A stretch of DNA of 64,000 nucleotides from Tritrichomonas musculus (taxonomy: Eukaryota > Parabasalia > Tritrichomonadida > Tritrichomonadidae): NCBI GenBank assembly GCA_039105265.1, contig JAPFFF010000014.1:3410001-3474000 (forward strand), read 5' to 3'. Shown here in pieces: positions 47,875-57,812 of this stretch (positions are counted from its first letter, which is position 1; each line of letters opens with the position of its first letter). The notes beneath the pieces are model-generated. The model had not been told where the DNA came from, ran no database searches, and saw only the letters and a program-made list of their open reading frames with translations. The translations under genes and the position numbers were made by a program.

Positions 47875-50800
47875 ATGGATCCATCAAACCAAGAAAAATC
47901 CATCGAAGAAAATTCTCAAGAAACAAATGAAAAAGCAACAACAACAGATGATCAAAATAATTTTCAGGAAAATCAAGATCAACAAGTTGAAAATTTTTTC
48001 TCAGAATCTGAAGAAGATGATATACAAAATCCTTATAAATATGAAAAAATTTTATCGCATAAGATCAATAATGATGGAACAACCAGTTATTTAGTTAAAT
48101 ATCCTAAACTTTCATATCATCATCTCGAGTGGATTATTGAGTCAACTCTTCAAGAGCAAACTGGAGGTAATGAGCTCATATCTTCGTATAGAGTGCACTA
48201 TCCAAAAGATAGTGATCCTCCTCATTCACCCTTTGACCCTAACTATTTAATTATAGAGAAGCTTATTACTAGTCGTCAAGAAGATGACGGAAGCAAATCA
48301 TACCTTACAAAATGGTGCAATTTAGACTATCAAAACTTGACATGGGAGCCTGAATCTTCAATACCTCAAAATATTATCAGTGATTTTCATAAAACGAACC
48401 AAATTCCAGATTTTAATGAACAATTTAGTAAACGAAAATTTGACTATACAACATGGAAGCCGCTAGAAGTTCCCAATTTCACGCCAAAAAAACATCAAAT
48501 AGAAGGTTTAAAATTTATCACTCATTCATTTTGTAATGAACAAAACGTAATTCTAGGAGATGACCATGGACTTGGTAGTAGCATTCAGTGCTCAATGTTT
48601 TTAAAGTGGTTAACAAGTAATGAAAGCAATCAAGGACCATTTTTAATTATTGCTACAGATGAAAGGATTAAAGAGTGGAAAAAATCTTTGGATATGTTAC
48701 ATGTTTCTCCTGTTTTGACATTTTTAAAGCCAAAAATACAAAGAGAAACAATAGCAGATTATGAATTATTTTACCCTGGAACAAATCTAGCCAAGCCAAA
48801 TATAATTTTATCTAATTTTGCTATTCAAGTTCACGATAAAATTTTATCAGAGGTAAATTGGCAATCAATATTTTTGGATATATCTCATTTTAAAGATAAT
48901 GAAGAAATGGAAAAATGTCTTACTAACGATTTTTTTAAACTACTCATTAAATTTGAATCATCGTTTACACTCTTAATAACATCAGTCCCAATTAATGATT
49001 TTAGTTTATTAAAAAATATTTTTTGTCTTATATTAAAAAACCTCGCGGAAGTAACTCTTCAATTCACACAAAATTTTGATGAATCAATTCAATCAATTAT
49101 ATATAAATCATCTCTTCAATCGATTCTACTCAAGCGAACATTTGAGGATATTAAAAATGTTCAATATCCTATAGCAGAGTATATTGTTGATTGCGGTTTA
49201 ACAGAAATACAACTTGATCTAATGCAATCTGTATATCAAAAATATATATCTTATATTGTAGGGAAGAGTAATGGATTTTTGATAAAAACAATTTTCAATG
49301 ATTTGAATTTGATATGTACTCATCCTTATCTTCATGAAGGAGCTGAAAAAGATATTCTTATTTCAAAGAAATTTTCTGATTTAGGCGAGGATGATAATCA
49401 ATCAGCAGCTGAATTTTCTAACAAAGCATTAATTGAGAGTTCCTCAAAAATGAAGTTCCTCATAAAAATTGTGAATCACATCAAAAATAGTAAAGAAAAA
49501 AATAACCGCTTAATTATATGTTCGCATCATGAAGATGTTTTAGATATCATACAAGAATATTTTGAATATGAAAACATATTTTTTGAACGAATTGGCTCTT
49601 CTACTCGAGGAGAAGAACGTAGCCAAGCAATTAAAAAATTTAATATGATATGTTCGGTTGATTTTGCAGTTCTCATTTACTTAGAAAGTGGAATAGAAGA
49701 GATCAAACTAAGGGATGCAGGCCATGTCGTTTTAATTGACTCTGACAACAATCCCAAAAAAGATATTGAATATATTGCAAAAATAACTGATTGCCCAAAA
49801 ATAAATATATATCGTCTTCTATGTTCAAGATCACTTGAGCGTTTAATTTATGATAGAGTTTTGCTAAAGTTCACAAATCCTAATTATGATAAATTAAGTT
49901 CTAGTGGCCAAGTTGTTAGTTTACTTGGATTTGGAATTGATTTGCACGATTCCATTGACTATAAAAACGACTCAGTCCAAGAGATTCTTGAACGTTCTAT
50001 TCGAAATTATTATGAAAAGACTGTAACTTTTCAAAATTCAATAGCTTCATTTTTCAATGCAAATGAAAACAAAAAAAATGATCCTTGGGCTAATTTTATT
50101 CCTTATTTGATAAAAGAAGAATCCTTTATTGAAAAAACACCAAACTCGCACATATCTCAAAATAGTTCTATATTTTGGACTAAAGAAAGACTTATTACAT
50201 TAAACGAAGGCCTTGTTCGATTTGGGTGGGGAAGATGGTCCTCCATATCTAATAAATATATTAAGAGTTTGGATGGAGCTTCTGAATTTGAAATAATTGG
50301 AATTTGCCATATTCTCCTTCATATTCTTCTCAAAAAGACTAATAACAATTTTCCTATTCTAAATTATCTATATCAGCAACCACTAGCTCTTCAAGCTTCG
50401 CAGTACGAAGAAAAATTCAAAAAAGAAAATGCAGATCTTTACATAGATCTTTTAGTTAAAAATCATGACGAAAAGTTGTTTCGTATTGAATTCATGTATT
50501 TCATTAATGTTATTGTTGTAACATGCCCAAGTCCTCCCGAAGAGATTGTTGTTCCTCATATTGAATCCTTTTTTGATGAGACTTGGAACGAAGATGCAGA
50601 CCGTTATCTTATATATCATGTTTATAAAAATGGTTTTATGCGCTTTGGAAACTCATCAATCAGTCCTAATTTACTTGAAAACCGCTTAAAGTGCCTTATT
50701 GAAACATTAAAAAAAAGATATCTTATTTTCCATGAAATGAAAAATCAAAATGCTCAATTTGAGCATTTAAATCTTGTTCGAGCAGTAAATATGCTCACAC

Positions 50801-52350
50801 GAGAAGAACAGCAAAAGTTTATTCAATTCTTGATTTATTACGGCTGGACAACTGCTGAAGATTTCAAAGAAATTACTGGAAGCTACAGAACTCCCAAAGA
50901 ACTTGATGCGATTCACAGAGTTATAACAAACTTTTGCAAAGGCCAGAAAGATATGATATATGATCTAGCTGAAAGTATTCCTTCCAACATTGCCAGATTA
51001 GTTTTAACCAGAGAAAAGCTTCTATTTCATATTCGTAATAGTGTTAAAGAAGAGGAAGTTTTAAAGCCAGATTGGCCGATAATTCAGTACATTGTAAAGA
51101 ACGGCTTCATTAATCTAGAAAATTGTGAAGATATTCGGTCAAGGTTTGGTACTAACTTGACAACAATTGAATATAAAGTATCTAACTTCCTTCTCAAGTA
51201 TTCACATAATATCCAATTGTATGATTCTAGGGATCTAACTTTTAATGTACAAAAAGGGCAAATTGTCAATTATGATGAAATGAATGATTCAGAAAAGATG
51301 CGTCAGAGCAGTTCACCGCACTTAAAGAATAAGATTAGCACACAAGTCAATTTTGAATGTGATAAAGACGGGAATCCAATTATGCCCATTCAAATCACAC
51401 CATCACTAATCATTGTCAACTTGGGCGAAATTGTAACAGACAGGCCAAATTTCTACAATAATCGTTACATATATCCAAAGAATTTTGCCAGTTTGAAGAT
51501 GTACAGGTCAACTATCAATCCAAACGACAAAGTTTGGTATAAATCGTCAATAATTGATGATAACACAGATTCACCTCTCTTCAGAGTTGAAATGAAGGAT
51601 GATCCATCGATTCATTTTGATGGACGTGCGCCTTCTAAGCCCTGGCTTGATGTTCTCACAGCTGCCAATGAAAAAAAGAAAGAATTTAAGCTTCCGATGT
51701 CGAAAAAAGTAACAGTTAGTGGACCTGAATATTTTGGACTTGCAGCACCAATCGTGCAAACTCTTATTCAACAAATGAAAGGTGCAGATGTCTGTCTAAA
51801 CTACAATAGTAGCATCTTCACACCAAGTAGCAGTATCACCAACATCAGCCTGAGCCAGCCAATTGAAGAAAATGAAGGTGACAACAAAGAAAAAGAAGAA
51901 AAGAAAAAAGAAGAGACAGATGAGAATGAAAATAAAAATGAGGACGAAAATGATGATGGCATGCTTAAAATTGTCCCCAGAAAAAGAGATAAAAAGATCA
52001 GCTATGCAGATAGCACATCTTCGAGTTCCAATTCATCTGATTCAGATGATTCGAGTGAAAAAGAAGAGAAAAAAGGCAATGAAGATGATGATAAAGATTT
52101 CAATGCAGGTGACGATGTTGATGAAGATGAAAGTGATGATAATGAACCTTTTGCTGATGAAAGTTATGACAATGATGAAGTTGAAGAAGTTGAAGAAATT
52201 GAAGTTATTGAGCCAAAGAAAGGATCTTCAAGAGCTCCTCGTTCTAATCTAAATAACACTGCAAATCATAATTTTAATACTAATGTTAGTAACAATGCTA
52301 GTGCATTTGGAAGCGGTGCCGATACTGCCGATGTTTGCATTATAGCATGA
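47875..52350 (+). CDS. CHD-type chromodomain SNF2 protein with degenerate ATPase motifs
   Basis: 1491 residues. Chromodomain 1 lies at about 54-93 (SYLVKYPKLSYHHLEWI) and chromodomain 2 at about 124-165 (SYLTKWCNLDYQNLTWEPE). The SNF2 lobe 1 begins KKHQIEGLKFI at 205. Motif I reads GDDHGLGSSIQ (228-238) in place of GDEMGLGKTIQ, losing the ATP-binding lysine. Motif II reads LDISH (334-338) in place of LDEAH, losing the catalytic glutamate. Lobe 2 keeps LIICSHHEDVLDIIQEYF and LIDSDNNPKKD, but STRAGGLGINL is gone and the arginine-finger motif reads AKITDCPK. A SANT/SLIDE-like part follows (from about 765, WTKERLITLNEG). The tail is acidic. CHD1-like proteins slide nucleosomes; this one probably binds chromatin without hydrolysing ATP. 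Confidence 0.88.
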   Translation: MDPSNQEKSIEENSQETNEKATTTDDQNNFQENQDQQVENFFSESEEDDIQNPYKYEKILSHKINNDGTTSYLVKYPKLSYHHLEWIIESTLQEQTGGNELISSYRVHYPKDSDPPHSPFDPNYLIIEKLITSRQEDDGSKSYLTKWCNLDYQNLTWEPESSIPQNIISDFHKTNQIPDFNEQFSKRKFDYTTWKPLEVPNFTPKKHQIEGLKFITHSFCNEQNVILGDDHGLGSSIQCSMFLKWLTSNESNQGPFLIIATDERIKEWKKSLDMLHVSPVLTFLKPKIQRETIADYELFYPGTNLAKPNIILSNFAIQVHDKILSEVNWQSIFLDISHFKDNEEMEKCLTNDFFKLLIKFESSFTLLITSVPINDFSLLKNIFCLILKNLAEVTLQFTQNFDESIQSIIYKSSLQSILLKRTFEDIKNVQYPIAEYIVDCGLTEIQLDLMQSVYQKYISYIVGKSNGFLIKTIFNDLNLICTHPYLHEGAEKDILISKKFSDLGEDDNQSAAEFSNKALIESSSKMKFLIKIVNHIKNSKEKNNRLIICSHHEDVLDIIQEYFEYENIFFERIGSSTRGEERSQAIKKFNMICSVDFAVLIYLESGIEEIKLRDAGHVVLIDSDNNPKKDIEYIAKITDCPKINIYRLLCSRSLERLIYDRVLLKFTNPNYDKLSSSGQVVSLLGFGIDLHDSIDYKNDSVQEILERSIRNYYEKTVTFQNSIASFFNANENKKNDPWANFIPYLIKEESFIEKTPNSHISQNSSIFWTKERLITLNEGLVRFGWGRWSSISNKYIKSLDGASEFEIIGICHILLHILLKKTNNNFPILNYLYQQPLALQASQYEEKFKKENADLYIDLLVKNHDEKLFRIEFMYFINVIVVTCPSPPEEIVVPHIESFFDETWNEDADRYLIYHVYKNGFMRFGNSSISPNLLENRLKCLIETLKKRYLIFHEMKNQNAQFEHLNLVRAVNMLTREEQQKFIQFLIYYGWTTAEDFKEITGSYRTPKELDAIHRVITNFCKGQKDMIYDLAESIPSNIARLVLTREKLLFHIRNSVKEEEVLKPDWPIIQYIVKNGFINLENCEDIRSRFGTNLTTIEYKVSNFLLKYSHNIQLYDSRDLTFNVQKGQIVNYDEMNDSEKMRQSSSPHLKNKISTQVNFECDKDGNPIMPIQITPSLIIVNLGEIVTDRPNFYNNRYIYPKNFASLKMYRSTINPNDKVWYKSSIIDDNTDSPLFRVEMKDDPSIHFDGRAPSKPWLDVLTAANEKKKEFKLPMSKKVTVSGPEYFGLAAPIVQTLIQQMKGADVCLNYNSSIFTPSSSITNISLSQPIEENEGDNKEKEEKKKEETDENENKNEDENDDGMLKIVPRKRDKKISYADSTSSSSNSSDSDDSSEKEEKKGNEDDDKDFNAGDDVDEDESDDNEPFADESYDNDEVEEVEEIEVIEPKKGSSRAPRSNLNNTANHNFNTNVSNNASAFGSGADTADVCIIA

Positions 52351-52714
52351 TTTTCGGAATTTGCCTTTTTTTTTTTTTATTGTAATGCATTTTCATTTCT
52401 AATTTAATATATATATAGTGTAAATTTTTAAATCATTGAAAATTTTTTGGTTATGGTTTTTATGATAAAATATAGATGGATGATTTAGCTCATATAAAAT
52501 GTTAACTTCACGAGAAAGATCTCGAGTTTTTTTAATCATTGAAATTAATATCGATTCGAATGATTAGTCTTTTGTTGTAATTTAAAGAAGTTGCATATTA
52601 TCGTTTTTTTTTTTTTTTTTTTTTAAATCTGTATGAGGTTTCGTGTAAATTGTGTTGTTAAGATTTTAAATTAAAAACTCAAAAATTTTAAATAGTTTAT
52701 GCAGAATTTTTTGA
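52351..52714. other. AT-rich spacer with poly-T runs
   Basis: Poly-T runs lie near 52366-52379 and 52606-52625. No gene is seen. Confidence 0.45.
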
Positions 52715-53101
52715 ATGTATATTTATCCAAATAAAAAACTATACATGAGTAAAGTTGATTGGAAACGAGCAAAAACAATAGCTTACTTTTCAGATTTAAA
52801 AATCAACAAAGCAGAAGATCTTGAATATATTTATACAGTTAAACATCTTGTGGAATTATCATCTGATTATCGAAATTGCTCATATCTCATCAAAAAAGAA
52901 GAAGAAGAGCTTACCACTGATAAAAATGAATATATCAATGCTATTAACGATCTAAAAAAAATTGTAAGTAAAAATATTTACGGAGATGATAAAAATTTTT
53001 GGCTGGATATTAATAAAATTCTTGAAAAAAAATATAAAGATGTTGACATATATGTAGAATCAAATCCAGATAAGCCAAATGAAAATGACAAAATTAAATA
53101 A
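52715..53101 (+). CDS. Small hypothetical protein
   Basis: 128 residues, Lys/Asp/Glu-rich and predicted helical (KKEEEELTTDKNEYINAINDLKKIV). Start ATG 52715 or ATG 52745 (MSKVDWKRAKT). I recognise no family, membrane segment or signal peptide. Codon use and the absence of low complexity favour a real gene, but it may also be an isolated open frame. Confidence 0.4.
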   Translation: MYIYPNKKLYMSKVDWKRAKTIAYFSDLKINKAEDLEYIYTVKHLVELSSDYRNCSYLIKKEEEELTTDKNEYINAINDLKKIVSKNIYGDDKNFWLDINKILEKKYKDVDIYVESNPDKPNENDKIK

Positions 53102-53285
53102 TATCATAATATTCAACAGAAAAATTACGAAATTGATTATCAAATAAACATGTGAATAACAAAGTGAATATTTATGTTTATTTTTTATAGGTCCATAGAA
53201 AGTTGCCGAAATAAACTATATATATAAATGCATATCCTTTTATTTAACGTACAAATGCTATTCAAATAAAAAATTTAGTCTTCAG

Positions 53286-54518
53286 ATGGAGAATACCCAA
53301 TTTAGCGACAATATCATTGGCGAAAGATTTACAAATCTAGAAAAAAGCATCAATCTATTTCTCAAACAAATCAAAAAAAATGGTTTGGCAAAACATTTAC
53401 AATATTATAGAGCTTCAAATTCATTTGATGCTGGTCAATACGTTGATTTATTTGATGAAATATTAAATGAACAAAGAGAACGTCTTTTATTAAAAATTCA
53501 CCAAGATATTGATCACGAAACTTTTTTAATTAATCAATATAAAGCAAAATTAGAAAGGAAAAATCAAAAATGTTTTAATGAAACAAAAGATTTGAGATCA
53601 AAAAACGAAAGATATCATCAAATTTTTGAAACTATTAATAATCGTTTATCCTCATTAAAGAATTCACAAGAAACAACAGAACAGATGTATATCCAAAAAA
53701 CCGAAGCTTTACAAGGATTAATTGAGCTAAATACGATTGTCCAAAATAAACAAAAAAAAGATATAATACCAATTTGCCGTCAAACATTAACAGATTTACA
53801 TGATGATTTTTCAAATGAGATTACTTCTTCTATCTCAGATATTTTGCATGCCTATAAAATGCGAATTGATTCACAAATATCATCAAGAATTCGATATTTC
53901 ATATTTAGTAAGCGTGATAATTATTTAAATAGTATTTTAAAAATAAAGAAAGAAATTGATGATATTCAAACAGCAAATATTCAGTTTTCAAATGCTTTGA
54001 AAGATATAACAGATTTTATTTCTGCATTCTGTGGATCAGAGTCTGATGACTACCAAAGTGTCATTGATCAGATTCCTAACATAGTCGATCAACTTAAAAA
54101 GGGAATTATCACAAGTTGTTTGGTGGAATCAAAATCTAAATATATGGATTCAAATCCATCTCCAAATAAAGCTAGCAATAAAAAGTCAGTTATGTCAGGA
54201 ATATCAACAAATGCTGATTCATTCACTGACTCCATTAAAAATGCTGTTCAATTTGCTCTTTCAAAGCGTGAAAAACAATTTGAAAAACTTGAAAATTTTG
54301 CACGTAAAAAAAGGCTTAATTTACAAAAAGAATATGATAAGGCGCTTCATAAACTTGATAATATCAACGCATCAAGACCAGACCATACAGAAATCATTGA
54401 TGAAATGAATATGTCAAGCGTAAGTTTCATTGAAAAATCCAAAAAATTAGATGAAACCATTAAATTATTATCAAAAAGCCCATTTATATCAAAAACAAAC
54501 AATAAATCTGAAGAATAG
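53286..54518 (+). CDS. Coiled-coil protein of unknown function
   Basis: 410 residues, almost wholly charged and helical, with coiled-coil stretches at about 75-165 (LLKIHQDIDHETFLINQYKAKLERK...) and 205-245, and again at 330-400 (KREKQFEKLENFARKKRLNLQKEYDKALHKLDNI). Long helices at this spacing recall BAR-like or tethering proteins, but no family signature is visible. There are no membrane segments. It converges on the tandem kinase gene with a gap of about 140 bp. Confidence 0.7.
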   Translation: MENTQFSDNIIGERFTNLEKSINLFLKQIKKNGLAKHLQYYRASNSFDAGQYVDLFDEILNEQRERLLLKIHQDIDHETFLINQYKAKLERKNQKCFNETKDLRSKNERYHQIFETINNRLSSLKNSQETTEQMYIQKTEALQGLIELNTIVQNKQKKDIIPICRQTLTDLHDDFSNEITSSISDILHAYKMRIDSQISSRIRYFIFSKRDNYLNSILKIKKEIDDIQTANIQFSNALKDITDFISAFCGSESDDYQSVIDQIPNIVDQLKKGIITSCLVESKSKYMDSNPSPNKASNKKSVMSGISTNADSFTDSIKNAVQFALSKREKQFEKLENFARKKRLNLQKEYDKALHKLDNINASRPDHTEIIDEMNMSSVSFIEKSKKLDETIKLLSKSPFISKTNNKSEE

Positions 54519-54656
54519 AGCCAATTTGTTAGTAAATATTATTTAAGTATAAAATAATAGATTTATATGTGTTAATAAATAATTATATATAAATAACGCC
54601 ATCGAATATAAATATATATTAATATTACGTTCTATATAAAGCAAGTATATAGGATA

Positions 54657-57554
54657 TTAGAGATTGTAATAAGACCTCATTTCTTCTTTTTCTTGATAAA
54701 ATCTTTCAACCTTTTCTTTTTCAAATTCATTACAATCAGGGCTCAAAAATGATGTTCTGTCAGCAATCATTCTCTCGATGATTTCTGTAAAAGTAGGTCT
54801 ATCACTAGGTTTTTTTTGACAGCAACTTTTTATAAGTTTTTCCAAAGAAGGCTCGCATTTTTTAATGAAAGGTAAGTTCTCTTTTTGCTTATTAGAAAAG
54901 AGGTTTTTTAAATACAATTCATAAAGTACAAGGCCAAATGAAAAAACATCTGCTGGAAGCCCATACCTTGTATTTTCTAAAACTTCAGGTGCCATATATA
55001 AATCTGTTCCACAAATTTTTGATTGTGAAACATTTTTGATATTTACTCTAGAAAAGCCAAAATCAATGATTCTTGGCGTTTCTTTATCTTTAACCAAAAT
55101 ATTTGGTGATTTTATATCACGATGAATAATTCTTTGTGAATGAAGATATTCCATTCCTTCAGCAACTTCAAACGCAATTTTGGTTCTTTGATAATCATCA
55201 ATAGTATTATCTATATTCAAATCAAATAAAGAATCTGGAATGAATTCGTTAATAATCCAAACTTTATTATCTTTTAATTCCGAAATGCTATATCCAATAA
55301 ATTTAATTATATATCGATCGTATGGTAGCTGATCCATTTCTTTTCTAAACTTCGATAAAAATCGAATTTCTCGATTCAAGTCAATTTGATTTGTAACTCC
55401 TGTAACAAATTCATCTTTCAGTACTTTGATAGCAAACCTTTTATGAAATTCGGAATCGTTGACAAAATCACCTGGATAAACATGTGATGACATTCCTGAT
55501 GAATCACCACTTTTACTAGTATCATAATAATAATCACCTCGATCAACTTCGAAGTCTTTGAATGCAGCCAAATTTTTTTTCATTTTTTTATAAAATGAAG
55601 CTGAGCTATTTGAATCATTTTGAAGTTGAATTGTTTTTAAGTATTTATTGTTATAACTTTCTAATATTGTCATATCAGTTTGATTAAAATATTGATTAAT
55701 AAAGCTGCCCAATGAGATATAGTCGGAATGTAGATCTTTTACCAAGGGTTGATATTGTGTAATATTAGAATTGGGAATGATTTCTTTCATTAAATCATGA
55801 ATATTCTTCATTGTTGAATTAAGATTTAAAGTAATCGAGTTAATTGGGACAACAGGATTGTTCCTTATTGATAAATAAAAATATGCTCCTAATATATTAA
55901 CATCATTTAGTATATTAAAAGAGAGCATAGAATAGTCAATTTGATCGTAATCATATTTTTTAATTGGTTTTAATGCTTCAAGATATTGCTTTAGTGAGTC
56001 AATTTTCTCTTCGTCTTTGTTACCTAATTCTTTTAACAAATATTCATTACGCAATAAGTTTTTGTATTCAACAAGAATTGGTTGTACGCGTGCAAGTTCA
56101 CAATTGAATAAGAAAACATTTTTGGTGCAATCAATGAATGTATCAAACAATTTTGAACATTCAATTATTTTTTGAGACTTGATGCAATTGACTGAATAAA
56201 AATCTTTGACTACTTGAGACTTGCTTTCTTCTTGATCTGATGGGAAAATTATTTGATTATTTGACATTATATCAACGATTTCATCAAATGAGCATCGATC
56301 AACTGCTTTTTGACGCCAGCATTTTTCAATGAGATTTTTAACGTCGTTTGGGAAATCTTTTGGGAATTTTGGCCTGACTCCGTCTATAATAAGATTGGTG
56401 ATATTATTACCTTCTAATTTATCGTCTTTAAAAGGATCTTCTCCAGTACATAATTTATATATAATACCTCCAAATGAAAAGATATCAACTTTTTCATCAT
56501 AATAATGACTGTTATTAAGTTCTGGCGCATGAAATGATGTTGTTGGTTTAAAAGGTGGAAGACCTTGAAATGAACTATATTTCAAATAAATAGAATTACT
56601 AAAGTTTGTAATAATTGGTATAATTTCATCAGGCTTTCCGGAGTTATATCCTTCGATATAAATATTGTTAATATTGAGTTCTCGATGAACAATCCTTAGG
56701 GAATGAAAATGACTCATTGCTTTTGCTATTTTGAATGCAACAATTGTTAAAAATAGATTATTTTGACCAATTAAAGATGTTAATTTTTTTCCTTTTCTCT
56801 GAGTAACAATTTCAATGGATGAATCAGTAGAAGATGCTCCTACAAACTGTTCGCTGTATGGGCTGTTAATCATACTAAAAATGTGAAAGAGGTTTTTGAA
56901 GTTTTCCTTCTTTTTAATAACAGTAACAGTAACTTTTTTTCCATCTTTCTTCAGATATCCTTCTTTTTCTTCAAAAGTGCCATTTAAATCAATTATTGTT
57001 GACTCACTATTAGTTTCGTAGTCATCTGGATTTAATCTGTATTTACGTGAAGGATCATATTTATCCATAATTTTTTGAAAAGGAATTTTCATTTGCTCAT
57101 ATAGCTCATTTATTTCATCGCGTATCTTTTGAAGTTTTTGATTGTTTGCATATTTTTCTTTGATTAAATCATCGATCTGTTTAATGTTTTCATATATATC
57201 CGAAGAAGGAATGCTAAAGTATTTTTTATACATTTTTTCTATAAATGCAAAAATATTTTGTATATTTTGATCGATCTCTGACGATATTGTAGAAATAGAA
57301 TTCGCTTCTAATAAAGAAATGCATTGAAATTCATTGTTCAAATCGTTTACTCTATTTGAAAGCTGTGTAAAAAGCTCTTCTAATTGTGAAAAATAAACAT
57401 TTAAACAAGGAATTGGTTCAGGGGAGCAATTTTGAACCAAATTTTTAATTTTTTGAAAAATAGCATTACACTTACTGAGTTTATTTGTAAAAATAAAAGT
57501 ACTTTGCGATTTTTCAATGATTGTATCGATTGAGTTAATAATGTTATTATCCAT
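54657..57554 (-). CDS. Tandem pseudokinase-kinase (TKL-like) with duplicated helical module
   Basis: 965 residues. The helical N-terminus (about 1-165) is followed by kinase-like domain 1 (about 205-430). There HRD is HRE (290-292) and DFG is NFS (317-319), so it should be catalytically dead, though APE and DIFSFGGIIYKL remain. A second helical part (about 460-640) begins like the first: FLFNCELARVQPILVEYKNLL compared with FIFTNKLSKCNAIFQKIKNLV. Kinase domain 2 (about 695-930) is complete: K710 in FAIKVLKDE, HRDIKSPN (811-818), DFG (831-833) and MAPEV. The whole looks like a duplicated [helical bundle + kinase] unit whose first kinase became a regulator. TKL-type kinases are abundant in trichomonads. 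Substrate and location are unknown. Confidence 0.88.
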   Translation of the reverse strand: MDNNIINSIDTIIEKSQSTFIFTNKLSKCNAIFQKIKNLVQNCSPEPIPCLNVYFSQLEELFTQLSNRVNDLNNEFQCISLLEANSISTISSEIDQNIQNIFAFIEKMYKKYFSIPSSDIYENIKQIDDLIKEKYANNQKLQKIRDEINELYEQMKIPFQKIMDKYDPSRKYRLNPDDYETNSESTIIDLNGTFEEKEGYLKKDGKKVTVTVIKKKENFKNLFHIFSMINSPYSEQFVGASSTDSSIEIVTQRKGKKLTSLIGQNNLFLTIVAFKIAKAMSHFHSLRIVHRELNINNIYIEGYNSGKPDEIIPIITNFSNSIYLKYSSFQGLPPFKPTTSFHAPELNNSHYYDEKVDIFSFGGIIYKLCTGEDPFKDDKLEGNNITNLIIDGVRPKFPKDFPNDVKNLIEKCWRQKAVDRCSFDEIVDIMSNNQIIFPSDQEESKSQVVKDFYSVNCIKSQKIIECSKLFDTFIDCTKNVFLFNCELARVQPILVEYKNLLRNEYLLKELGNKDEEKIDSLKQYLEALKPIKKYDYDQIDYSMLSFNILNDVNILGAYFYLSIRNNPVVPINSITLNLNSTMKNIHDLMKEIIPNSNITQYQPLVKDLHSDYISLGSFINQYFNQTDMTILESYNNKYLKTIQLQNDSNSSASFYKKMKKNLAAFKDFEVDRGDYYYDTSKSGDSSGMSSHVYPGDFVNDSEFHKRFAIKVLKDEFVTGVTNQIDLNREIRFLSKFRKEMDQLPYDRYIIKFIGYSISELKDNKVWIINEFIPDSLFDLNIDNTIDDYQRTKIAFEVAEGMEYLHSQRIIHRDIKSPNILVKDKETPRIIDFGFSRVNIKNVSQSKICGTDLYMAPEVLENTRYGLPADVFSFGLVLYELYLKNLFSNKQKENLPFIKKCEPSLEKLIKSCCQKKPSDRPTFTEIIERMIADRTSFLSPDCNEFEKEKVERFYQEKEEMRSYYNL

Positions 57555-57779
57555 TAGATAATTTGAATATTAAACTTTTTGTTTAACTTTTGAAATATTT
57601 TTTTTTTTTTCTTTGTATATTTGTTCACAAATAGTTGAACTTTTTAGATTTTTTCCTCTCAATTTGGATTTTTTTAAAAAAACTGGAAAGCATGAAAATA
57701 AGAAAATAAAATACTAAAAGAAGAAACTATAAATATTTTAATATACATAGATAGAATTTATTATGATTTTTCTGTTGAG

Positions 57780-57809
<30 letters not shown>

Positions 57810-57812
<3 letters not shown>

